A program made the translations under genes and the position numbers. Under the pieces are notes generated by a model. The model saw only the letters and a list, made by a program, of their open reading frames with translations, was not told the DNA's origin and made no database searches. A stretch of DNA of 13,558 nucleotides from a bacterium (GTDB taxonomy: Bacteria; AUK180): positions 1-13,558 of the forward strand of contig JAGGYO010000036.1 of the NCBI GenBank assembly GCA_021162505.1. The letters run 5' to 3'. Numbering within the stretch: position 1 is the stretch's first letter; the number at the start of each line of letters is the position of its first letter. Of this stretch, positions 6,917 to 13,558 are shown one piece after another.

Positions 6917-7474
6917 ATGACCACAAGTAACGATTTTAAAAACGGAATGATCATTAGAATGAACAATGTACTTTATACTATAGTTGAGTTTTTACATGTA
7001 AAGCCCGGAAAAGGTGGCGCCTTTGTTCGTTCAAAATTGAAAAATCTACTTACTGGTTCAGTTATTGAAAAGACATTTAGAGGCGGTGAAAAAGTAGAGG
7101 ATGTTACAGTAGAAAGAACGCCATTGGAATTTTCCTATATGAATGTAGATAATTATGTGTTTATGGATAATAAGACCTATGAACAGTTTGAAGTGACCAA
7201 AGAAAAAGTTGGTGCTGTAAAAGACTATATTGTCGAAGGGATAGAGGTGATCTGTTACTTTCTGGATAATGAAATTATTTTGATAGAACCCCCGATCTCA
7301 GTAAATTTAAAGGTCGTAGAGACACAGCCCGGAGTGAAGGGGAATACAGTGTCAGGTGGTAGTAAACCAGCGACCCTGGAGACAGGTCTTATTGTAAATG
7401 TTCCACTCTTTATAAATGAGAATGACACAATTAAGGTGGATACACGAACCAATTCCTATAAGGAAAGGGTATAG
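6917..7474 (+). CDS. efp: Translation elongation factor P
   Basis: The 185 residues cover the three usual EF-P beta-barrel domains. Domain I has the KPGKGGAFVRSKLKNL loop whose tip lysine is K32, the residue modified in many bacteria. Domain III has QPGVKGNTVSGGSKPATLETG and VPLFINENDTIKVDTRTNSYKERV. EF-P relieves ribosomes stalled on polyproline stretches. The loop sequence is closer to the B. subtilis type (KPGKGAAFVRSKL) than to Arg-type (rhamnosylated) EF-P; no modification enzyme is in the window. AAGGAG at 6906-6911 supports the start. It lies 13 nt after the peptidase gene and 8 nt before accB. The proline-rich protein at the window end has mainly Lys-Pro alternation and no PPP run, so a special EF-P dependence is not obvious. 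Confidence 0.97.
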   Translation: MTTSNDFKNGMIIRMNNVLYTIVEFLHVKPGKGGAFVRSKLKNLLTGSVIEKTFRGGEKVEDVTVERTPLEFSYMNVDNYVFMDNKTYEQFEVTKEKVGAVKDYIVEGIEVICYFLDNEIILIEPPISVNLKVVETQPGVKGNTVSGGSKPATLETGLIVNVPLFINENDTIKVDTRTNSYKERV

Positions 7475-7482
7475 AGGTTATT

Positions 7483-7914
7483 ATGAAAATAGATGAAATT
7501 AAGAAATTAATTCAGATGCTGAAAAATTCCGATATCAAGGAAATCGAGTTTGAAGAGAATGGTACTAAAATCAAACTTATTAGAGATATTGCATCTAAGG
7601 ATATTGTAACTACCGTGATCGAAAGACCTACGGCAAATAGCAAAAAGATTATTGTTGAGGAAGAGAAAAAGGAAGCTTTTTTCATAAAATCGAGTATGCC
7701 CGGAACATTTTATAGAAAACCTTCCCCCGACTCTCCTAATTATGTTAAAGAAGGTGACATTATCAATGAAAGTTCTATTGTTTGTATAATTGAAGCGATG
7801 AAGATTTTTAATGAGATCAAATCGGGCATTAACGGAAAGATAGTAAAGATCTTGGCAAAGGACGGTGAGGGAATTGAATATGATCAACCTCTATTTGAGA
7901 TAGAGAAGTTATAG
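7483..7914 (+). CDS. accB: Biotin carboxyl carrier protein of acetyl-CoA carboxylase
   Basis: The 143-residue protein starts with the usual short N-terminal helix and strand segment (MKIDEIKKLIQMLKNSDIKEIEFEE), passes through a short charged linker of about 20 residues with no Ala/Pro run, and ends in a biotinyl domain. The biotin attachment site is K107 in EAMKIFNEIKSG, and SSMPGTFYRKPSPDSPNYVKEGD is the typical upstream half. It carries carboxybiotin from biotin carboxylase to the carboxyltransferase in the first step of fatty acid synthesis. GAGG at 7474-7477 overlaps the efp stop. Its partner accC is one gene away instead of adjacent, because a helicase-like gene lies between them. Confidence 0.95.
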   Translation: MKIDEIKKLIQMLKNSDIKEIEFEENGTKIKLIRDIASKDIVTTVIERPTANSKKIIVEEEKKEAFFIKSSMPGTFYRKPSPDSPNYVKEGDIINESSIVCIIEAMKIFNEIKSGINGKIVKILAKDGEGIEYDQPLFEIEKL

Positions 7915-7924
7915 GGAGATTATT

Positions 7925-9673
7925 ATGGAAGATGAAAATAAAAAGAAAAAGATAAATCCGGAAGATCTATTCGCCGAATTTATTAAAGATGATGCTGCTG
8001 ACAAAAAAGAACCCAAAAAGGAAAGTGAAAAAACGGAAGATGCTCCCAAATTAAAAAAAGAAAAGAAATCAATACTCTCTGAAGAAACAGAAGATTTTAG
8101 TACTCCGGAAGAGACGCAATCCTTTGAAGAAGAGGAGTTAAAGATCCTTGCCGGATTTTTACAAGATAGGTTCTTGATCTCTACAGCTATTGAAAAAGGG
8201 TTTAAACCCTTCTTATTCAGATCTAAACTTGCAAGATTAATGTGTAATGTGATCTTTGAGTTCTTTGATAGCAATAGAGAAGATGCAGTGATCGATTATG
8301 AATCAATAAAAACAGAACTTATATCCAGGAACTATTATTCCATTGAAATGCAGAAATTCTATAAACAATTGAAGATTTTAGAGACCCCACAACTCTCACA
8401 AATGATTGCCTACATTGAAATATTGAAGATGAGGGCGGGAAAAGACAAATTGAGAGAGGTAAAGGACGCAATAAATGAATATCTTACATCTATTGATCCC
8501 AATAAAACTGATGTTGCAGATTTTTCAAGTAAACTGGGCCATCAACTGGTCTCTCTGCAAAAAATGCAATTTCACGAAGTAATACTGCCAATGAAATATA
8601 ATCTCTATGAATTGGAAAATGAGATAAGAAATCGAAAGGAAGATATTAGTGAAGGTACTATGGGCTTTTCCGTTAAACCATTTAAGACATTGAACAAAGT
8701 TCTATCCGGATTGAGAAAAGGATTTTACTATGGTTTGGCAGGAGCTCCGCGAAGAGGAAAAACGAACTTTTCATTGGCTTTAGCAACACATGTTGCTGCT
8801 CAAAATAAAATTCCAATACTTTATTATTCATGGGAACAAACACATAGAGTATTAACGCTTCGAATTCTCTCAAAAGAAAGTTTAATAAATCCTAATATTC
8901 TTCAAACAAGAAATATTATGGAAGATAAGATAGTAAAAAATAAATTTTCCCAGGGCTGGCGTTCCACAGAAGCATATATGAACTATGTATTTCTTATTGA
9001 AGGCGGTCAAAAGGATAATTTTGAGAGGATTGAATCTCATGCTTATAATGTAATGCATGAATTTGAGACCGATGATATTGTTATCTTTATAGATTATTTG
9101 CAGAAGATGCCTTTGGAATCACATATTACCGATCCTCAGACAAGAATAAATAGGATTTCCGGCGGTCTATCCGAGCTTTCTTTGAGTTTGAATTGCCCTA
9201 TATGGGCTATTTCTTCTCTGGATAGAGAGGGCTGTAAACTTGATGAAAAGCAGAGCTATGAAAGGCCTACGATGCATAATACCACAGGTTCAGGTGATAT
9301 AGAATATGATCTTGATGTCGGCATGGTCCTTACAAAGGATTGGCAAGATTCTCAGGAATTCATGCAACAATTAATTGAGATCGCAAAATCAAAGAAGATC
9401 CCGCAAAACAAGATCCCCAAGGTTGATGTAATTAATCTCTTTATTGATAAGAACAGAGATGCTCCTCCGGGATTATCAAATGTTATTCAATATCTCTTTA
9501 TTGTTGAGATCAATAAACTAATTGAAATCGGCTACAAAAATTTGGAAGAGACCCATACCTATGGAAAAGTTCAAAATATCATTAGAAAATTGATAAAAAG
9601 CAGGATATTATGGCCTGAATATGCCAAACTTTTACAAGAATACACAACAATGAAGATCGATGGATTTGAGTAA
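7925..9673 (+). CDS. DnaB-like RecA-fold (SF4) helicase/ATPase between accB and accC
   Basis: This 582-residue protein begins with a charged, probably disordered segment (1-70, including EDLFAEF at 13-19). A helical domain at about 72-215 resembles the DnaB N-terminal domain. A RecA-like core follows from about 240. Walker A is GAPRRGKT at 273-280; Walker B is VIFIDYLQKM with D390; RINRISGGLSELSLSLNCPIWAISSLDREG resembles the DnaB H3 region and NTTGSGDIEYDLDVGMVL resembles GS.IEqdAD; FIDKNRDAPPG is the DnaB-like KNRnG end. The first Walker positions differ from classical DnaB (GARPSMGKT), and it is longer than replicative DnaB (about 450). It could be a divergent replicative helicase, or more likely a specialised paralogue. 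AGGGAG at 7913-7918 supports the start, 10 nt after accB; its TAA overlaps the accC ATG by one base. Confidence 0.8.
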   Translation: MEDENKKKKINPEDLFAEFIKDDAADKKEPKKESEKTEDAPKLKKEKKSILSEETEDFSTPEETQSFEEEELKILAGFLQDRFLISTAIEKGFKPFLFRSKLARLMCNVIFEFFDSNREDAVIDYESIKTELISRNYYSIEMQKFYKQLKILETPQLSQMIAYIEILKMRAGKDKLREVKDAINEYLTSIDPNKTDVADFSSKLGHQLVSLQKMQFHEVILPMKYNLYELENEIRNRKEDISEGTMGFSVKPFKTLNKVLSGLRKGFYYGLAGAPRRGKTNFSLALATHVAAQNKIPILYYSWEQTHRVLTLRILSKESLINPNILQTRNIMEDKIVKNKFSQGWRSTEAYMNYVFLIEGGQKDNFERIESHAYNVMHEFETDDIVIFIDYLQKMPLESHITDPQTRINRISGGLSELSLSLNCPIWAISSLDREGCKLDEKQSYERPTMHNTTGSGDIEYDLDVGMVLTKDWQDSQEFMQQLIEIAKSKKIPQNKIPKVDVINLFIDKNRDAPPGLSNVIQYLFIVEINKLIEIGYKNLEETHTYGKVQNIIRKLIKSRILWPEYAKLLQEYTTMKIDGFE

Positions 9674-11025
9674 TGGATAAGATCAAGAAAATTCTAGTAG
9701 CCAATAGGGGTGAAATAGCATTAAGAATAATAAGGAGTGCAAAAGAATTAGATATACCCACGGTTGCTGTTTTTTCTAAGGCGGACGAGAAATCATCACA
9801 TGTTGCATTTGCAGATGAAGCCTGGTGCATAGGTCCTTCTTCACCTGCAGAAAGCTATTTAAATATACCTGCTATTCTCACGGTTGCAGAATTATCCGGT
9901 GCAAATGCCATACATCCCGGTTATGGATTTCTTGCTGAAAATGAAGAATTTGCAAGGATCTGTGAGGATAGTAATATAAAATTTATCGGTCCGTCATACC
10001 AGCTTCTTGGTTTAATGGGAAATAAATCTCAAGCAAGAAAGACCATGAAGAAAGCCAATGTGCCCATTGTTCCCGGGAGTTCCGGTAATGTTGAGACATT
10101 TCAGGAATTGCAAAAGACCGTTAAAAGTATAGGCTATCCGGTCATTATTAAAGCTGCCTCCGGCGGTGGCGGAAAGGGTATGCGTATTGTCAGAAGTGAA
10201 AAAGAACTGGAAAAAAAATACAATATGGCAAAGAATGAAGCCAGAAACTCATTTAAAGACGAATCCGTGTATGTGGAAAAATATATAGAGAGTCCTCATC
10301 ATATTGAAGTACAGATATTAGGGGACAATTATGGAAATTTGATACATCTTGGGGAAAGGGATTGTTCTATTCAGAGAAAGCATCAGAAGATCATTGAGGA
10401 ATCACCGTCTCCAAAATTAAGTGATGAGAAGAGAAAAAAAATATTAGGTTCTGCTATGAAAGCCGCCAAAACCATAAAATACAATAGTGTCGGAACAATA
10501 GAATTTATCGTGGATAAAGATCTCAACTACTATTTTATGGAAATGAACACAAGAATACAAGTTGAGCATACTGTAAGCGAAGAAAGGGCTGATATGGATC
10601 TTTTATCAAAGCAAATAAGGATAGCAAATGGTGAAAAATTAAAGATAAAACAAGAGAATGTTCATTTTTCGGGGCATGTTATTGAGGTAAGAATAAATGC
10701 CGAGGACCCTGTAAATAATTTTATGCCTTCCCCCGGTTTAATAAAAAATGTTCATTTCCCTGGAGGTTATGGTGTCCGTATTGATACATTTATCTTTCCA
10801 GGATATAATGTCCCGCCATATTATGATTCCATGATAGCTAAACTTATCGTTAGAGGCGAAAACAGAAGCCAGACTATTAAAAGATTGAACCGTGCTTTGG
10901 ACGAATTTTGGATAGACGGTATCAGGACAAATATTAATTTTTTAAAAGAGATAATTAACACAAAAGCATTTTTAAAAGGTGAGTATAATACACACTTTGT
11001 TGAGGAATTTTTATCAGGGACATAA
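9673..11025 (+). CDS. accC: Biotin carboxylase subunit of acetyl-CoA carboxylase
   Basis: 450 residues, essentially the same length as E. coli AccC (449). The N-terminal domain has ILVANRGEIALRIIRSAKEL and GYGFLAEN. The ATP-grasp domain has K160 in YPVIIKAASGGGGKGMRIV, the HIEVQILGDNYGNLIHLGERDCSIQRKHQKIIEE block and EMNTRIQVEHTVSE with R294. The C-terminal domain has RINAEDP, MPSPGLIKN and VPPYYDSMIAKLIVRGENR. It carboxylates biotin on AccB with ATP and bicarbonate. The segment after VEHTVSE reads ERADMDLL where homologues usually have a TG-D-L motif; the residues known to be catalytic are unaffected. ATG overlaps the helicase-like stop (TAATG), implying translational coupling. Confidence 0.96.
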   Translation: MDKIKKILVANRGEIALRIIRSAKELDIPTVAVFSKADEKSSHVAFADEAWCIGPSSPAESYLNIPAILTVAELSGANAIHPGYGFLAENEEFARICEDSNIKFIGPSYQLLGLMGNKSQARKTMKKANVPIVPGSSGNVETFQELQKTVKSIGYPVIIKAASGGGGKGMRIVRSEKELEKKYNMAKNEARNSFKDESVYVEKYIESPHHIEVQILGDNYGNLIHLGERDCSIQRKHQKIIEESPSPKLSDEKRKKILGSAMKAAKTIKYNSVGTIEFIVDKDLNYYFMEMNTRIQVEHTVSEERADMDLLSKQIRIANGEKLKIKQENVHFSGHVIEVRINAEDPVNNFMPSPGLIKNVHFPGGYGVRIDTFIFPGYNVPPYYDSMIAKLIVRGENRSQTIKRLNRALDEFWIDGIRTNINFLKEIINTKAFLKGEYNTHFVEEFLSGT

Positions 11026-11909
11026 TAGTTATCGTAATAGTTCTTATTGTTGTCATTATAATTATAAGCACTCTACTTAATAAAAGAAAACCGAAAACGC
11101 TGGAAATGAATCTTTATGAAGATTATTATTTACAAGATAAAGGAATATTTTTACTTGTTGAGAAGTACATCTTAGAAAACAAAAAATTACCCAAAGGTGT
11201 GAGTAAAAAGGTATTCTATGAAAATTTTATGCGTATATATAAAGATCCGAAAAAAGCTCTTAATTATTTTGAAAAAATGAATGATTTTTTTTCTCTTGTG
11301 ATACCAGATCATGAAACTCTGATCTCTTTTTTCAATATTTTCTCAACAATGGCCTTTGATGATTTCATTAGGTTTTATAATGTTGTGAAGAACTTGAAGG
11401 AACAGCATCTAAGCGAGTTTCAGGATTCTTTAAATGATTTTGTATCCTTAAGGGTAAAGAATCTACAAAAGGAACAATTTAAGAATTTTAACGCAGATGA
11501 AATTGAATTTTATAAAAAGTATATTATAGAAAATCCTACGAGAGCGAATCTTATTAAACTTGGAGATATTCTTTTTCAAAGAGAAAATTATACCGAGAGC
11601 TTGAAGTACTATATTGACACCTTATTAATACCTCAAGAACCGGATAAATTATACAAAAGTGTATTGAGAAAGATATCTCAGATCTATGAGATAAATAATG
11701 AAATAATAAGGTCTTTATATTACCTTTTCCTATTACACAAAACGGATGAATCACATCAAATAGCAACGAGAGAGATAAATAGGTTATTGAAATACCACCA
11801 TTTGACCAATTATTTCTCTGAATTGCTTGAACAGGTCTCTTTGGGAGAAGATACATTTATTTTGTACTTAAAGAAGATCTTTAATGAACGAAAAATAGAT
11901 ATAAATTAG
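11025..11909 (+). CDS. TPR-like protein with N-terminal membrane anchor; probable non-AUG (AUA) start
   Basis: From the first ATG (11106) the frame gives 267 residues, but it stays open upstream to 11004. Those codons encode a strongly hydrophobic helix (VIVIVLIVVIIIISTLL) followed by NKRKPK, a typical membrane anchor and cytoplasmic flank. No ATG, GTG or TTG starts it. ATA at 11025 overlaps the accC stop by one base (TAATA) and has AGGG at 11016-11019 with 5 nt spacing, exactly mirroring the TAATG junction before accC. By contrast ATG 11106 has almost no RBS. With AUA the protein is 294 residues. ATC at 11013 is an alternative start. A single-base error is also possible. The soluble part is helical, with one clear TPR-like pair (ANLIKLGDILFQRENYTESLKYYIDTLL) late in the protein. 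Function unknown; the next gene follows after 10 nt. Confidence 0.7.
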   Translation: MVIVIVLIVVIIIISTLLNKRKPKTLEMNLYEDYYLQDKGIFLLVEKYILENKKLPKGVSKKVFYENFMRIYKDPKKALNYFEKMNDFFSLVIPDHETLISFFNIFSTMAFDDFIRFYNVVKNLKEQHLSEFQDSLNDFVSLRVKNLQKEQFKNFNADEIEFYKKYIIENPTRANLIKLGDILFQRENYTESLKYYIDTLLIPQEPDKLYKSVLRKISQIYEINNEIIRSLYYLFLLHKTDESHQIATREINRLLKYHHLTNYFSELLEQVSLGEDTFILYLKKIFNERKIDIN

Positions 11910-11919
11910 GGAGTTAGCC

Positions 11920-13558
11920 ATGGCTATAAAATTAGGGGAATTACTTTTGGTGAACGGTCTCATATCAAGGGACCAATTGAATAAATCTTTGAAGATCCAA
12001 ACGGAAACTGGAAAGCGAATAGGTTCGATCCTGGTTGAAATGGGGGCAATTTCCGAAGACATGTTATTGAAGATCTTAACTGATAAATTTGGGGTTTCTA
12101 CAATTGACCTCAATAATTTTGTGATTCAGGATAATATTATTAATCTTCTCCCGGGTGATTTCTGTAGAAAAAATCAAATATTACCCGTTGATAAATTCTC
12201 CAATAATCTTTCAGTTGTAATGGAAGACCCTTTTGATGACGATTTAAAAGAACAGATCAAATCAATCACTGGTTTCAATGTAGATCCTTTGATCTCATCA
12301 CAACACTCAATTGAAGTAGCACTTGATAAATATTACCCATTGATATCATCTGAAGATACGAGAATAGGTCGGAAGACGGTAGTTGATGATATTAATCCCA
12401 GTGGTGATTTTGATATAAAAAGTGAATTACCTCAAGATGACGATATTGATTCAATTTTGGGATTTGATAAAAACGCTGCTGCTCCGTCTCAGAAAAGAGT
12501 AACCCCGCAAGAAACTATTCCGCAGCCAGTTTCAAATGTTAGCTTGGATAATGTAGTTGCACCGGAGATCGCTACACTTTCAAAACAGCAGAAGATACTA
12601 AAAGAAAGATTAGATAATTTAAAAGGTGAAACGGTAAAATTGATCAATTCATTCAATAAGATGAAAGATGAGATCACAACTCGATTCGGGACAATAAATA
12701 AGTATTTTACAAAGCTAAAACCTCTTGAAGGGAAATACGATATGATGCTCGATGGAATGAAGAGTTTTTTCAAAAAATATACCGTTCTACTGCAGGAGAT
12801 CAAGACCACTAAGAAAAATTTACTTGAAGGTAAAGTAGAGATTAATAATATCAAAGAGAATGTACAAAAAGATCTGGTAGAAGCAAAAAAGATGAAAACC
12901 GAATATGATGAGATCGTTAATCTTGTTGAGCAAGAACGCGAAAAGATAAAAGCGGGAATTAGAGATAGGAAGTTGAATAAATTACTTCAAACGAGAATCT
13001 TTCAGGAAACCTATGTTGGAGAGGACATAAAAAAGATAAAGCAGGATGCCAAGAAGATCTATCAACAGAACTTAATATGGCGAAATATCCTTATCGGTCT
13101 AATCGTTGTACTATTGGGAATTAATATTTTCTTTCTTATGAGCGGAAAAGGTATTGGACCGACAAAGGCAAGCACAACGGTGAAAAAGGAAAAGAAGGTG
13201 GAAAAACCTAAAGAGAAAGAACCTATAAAAGAGCCCGTAAAAACGGAACCAAATAAAGAAGAACCTATTCCGACAGTTGCAAAAACGGAACCCGTTCCTG
13301 TACCTGAAACAAAACCCGAAATAAAACCTGAACCGAAACCGGAACCAAAACCTGTACCAAAGCCGGAACCAAAACCTGTACCGAAGCCAAAACCGAAACC
13401 CGTACCAAAGCCAAAACCGAAACCGAAACCAAAACCAATCGTCTATGTTTATAGAATAAAGATTTATTCATCTGCAAATAAACCGGAAATAGAAGATTAT
13501 AAAGCGACCCTGGAAGGTATTCCCAATATGTATGTAAGAAAGTACAGTGGCAAATATC
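11920..13558 (+). CDS. MshEN-domain, coiled-coil, single-TM protein with Lys-Pro repeat (3' end outside window)
   Basis: The frame is open for 546 codons and runs off the window. ATG 11920 has AGGGAG at 11908-11913, 6 nt away. Residues 1-145 form an MshEN/GspE N-terminal domain (KLGELLLVNGLISRDQLNKS at 4, RIGSILVEMGAISEDML at 33). Residues 145-215 look disordered (DDDIDSILGFDKN). Residues about 220-380 are predicted coiled coil, rich in Lys, Glu and Leu. W387 begins one transmembrane helix (WRNILIGLIVVLLGINIFFLM), then comes a basic, Pro-rich region from about 415 with alternating KP/EP/VP units at 467-506. The visible C-terminal end (YVYRIKIYSSANKPEIEDYKATLEGIPNMYVRKYSGKY) looks like the start of a small alpha-beta domain, possibly SPOR-like. 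Inferred topology: N-terminus in the cytoplasm, Lys-Pro arm and C-terminal domain outside, as in TonB-like spanning proteins. It is not a GspE ATPase, since no Walker motif is present. Confidence 0.8.
   Translation, partial: MAIKLGELLLVNGLISRDQLNKSLKIQTETGKRIGSILVEMGAISEDMLLKILTDKFGVSTIDLNNFVIQDNIINLLPGDFCRKNQILPVDKFSNNLSVVMEDPFDDDLKEQIKSITGFNVDPLISSQHSIEVALDKYYPLISSEDTRIGRKTVVDDINPSGDFDIKSELPQDDDIDSILGFDKNAAAPSQKRVTPQETIPQPVSNVSLDNVVAPEIATLSKQQKILKERLDNLKGETVKLINSFNKMKDEITTRFGTINKYFTKLKPLEGKYDMMLDGMKSFFKKYTVLLQEIKTTKKNLLEGKVEINNIKENVQKDLVEAKKMKTEYDEIVNLVEQEREKIKAGIRDRKLNKLLQTRIFQETYVGEDIKKIKQDAKKIYQQNLIWRNILIGLIVVLLGINIFFLMSGKGIGPTKASTTVKKEKKVEKPKEKEPIKEPVKTEPNKEEPIPTVAKTEPVPVPETKPEIKPEPKPEPKPVPKPEPKPVPKPKPKPVPKPKPKPKPKPIVYVYRIKIYSSANKPEIEDYKATLEGIPNMYVRKYSGKY
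13318..13437 (+). repeat. Short tandem repeat encoding Lys-Pro/Glu-Pro/Val-Pro units
   Basis: A 6-nt unit of the form AAACCG/AAACCA (Lys-Pro), interleaved with GAACCG/GTACC, repeats through this stretch with larger 12-24 nt periods (for example AAACCTGTACC and AAGCCGGAACC recur). It encodes the extended proline-rich arm of the MshEN protein. Such arrays change length easily by slippage, so copy number probably varies between strains. Confidence 0.75.

Noticed and set aside
10999..11025. Programmed -1 frameshift from accC into the hydrophobic frame
   Set aside because: The frame relation is right (-1), but the local sequence (GAA TTT TTA) is not an X XXY YYZ slippery site and no clear downstream stem was seen; a non-AUG start with a well-placed AGGG is simpler.
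13265..13477. Val/Leu-rich reverse ORF opposite the Lys-Pro repeat
   Set aside because: It is the antisense of the tandem Lys-Pro repeat with no independent start or promoter.

Overview
This is an AT-rich window. One long co-directional gene cluster fills 3597-13558, preceded by three loosely packed accessory genes. All strong promoters I can read are sigma70-type (TTGACT/TTGATT and TATAAT with 16-17 bp spacers), and most genes carry AGGAG or AGGGAG ribosome binding sites, so this is a bacterium of ordinary sigma70 type and not a typical Bacteroidetes. The intergenic repeats (GCAGGAATGAC, CTTCGCTACGCTC..AGGATGAC and related units) and a TPR plus roadblock protein would suit an uncultured low-GC lineage such as Cloacimonadota. 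I cannot fix the taxon from sequence alone.

Left part (1-3540). The window opens with what is probably the C-terminal tail of an unidentified protein. A solitary DUF1016/YhcG-type PD-(D/E)XK nuclease follows, with its own extended -10 promoter. Next comes about 230 bp of mosaic intergenic repeats, then a membrane-anchored MtfA-like M90 zinc peptidase whose promoter sits so close to the ATG that the mRNA should be leaderless. Convergent to it is a ZIP-family metal transporter gene with an intact promoter and RBS but two in-frame stop codons.

Right part (3541-13558). A near-consensus promoter starts a cluster whose genes overlap or are separated by no more than 13 nt. The order is: a TPR, acidic-repeat and roadblock/LC7 protein; a Xaa-Pro peptidase (M24B); elongation factor P; biotin carboxyl carrier protein (accB); a DnaB-like RecA-fold ATPase; biotin carboxylase (accC); a TPR-like protein; and a large protein, cut by the window end, with an MshEN domain, coiled coil, one transmembrane segment and a Lys-Pro repeat. 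The housekeeping core pepP-efp-accB-accC is a familiar neighbourhood. The unusual parts are the helicase-like ATPase between accB and accC and the scaffold-like proteins at both ends.

Most notable points: (i) the TPR-like protein downstream of accC has an in-frame hydrophobic N-terminus that can be translated only from a non-AUG codon, with AUA at exactly the stop-overlap position where AUG would be expected; (ii) the last gene carries a nearly perfect 24-5-24 MshEN motif pair, predicting c-di-GMP binding; (iii) about twelve short acidic-Phe motifs recur in the roadblock protein, and one similar motif lies in the helicase-like N-terminus. The idea that these proteins form one membrane-linked module is inference.
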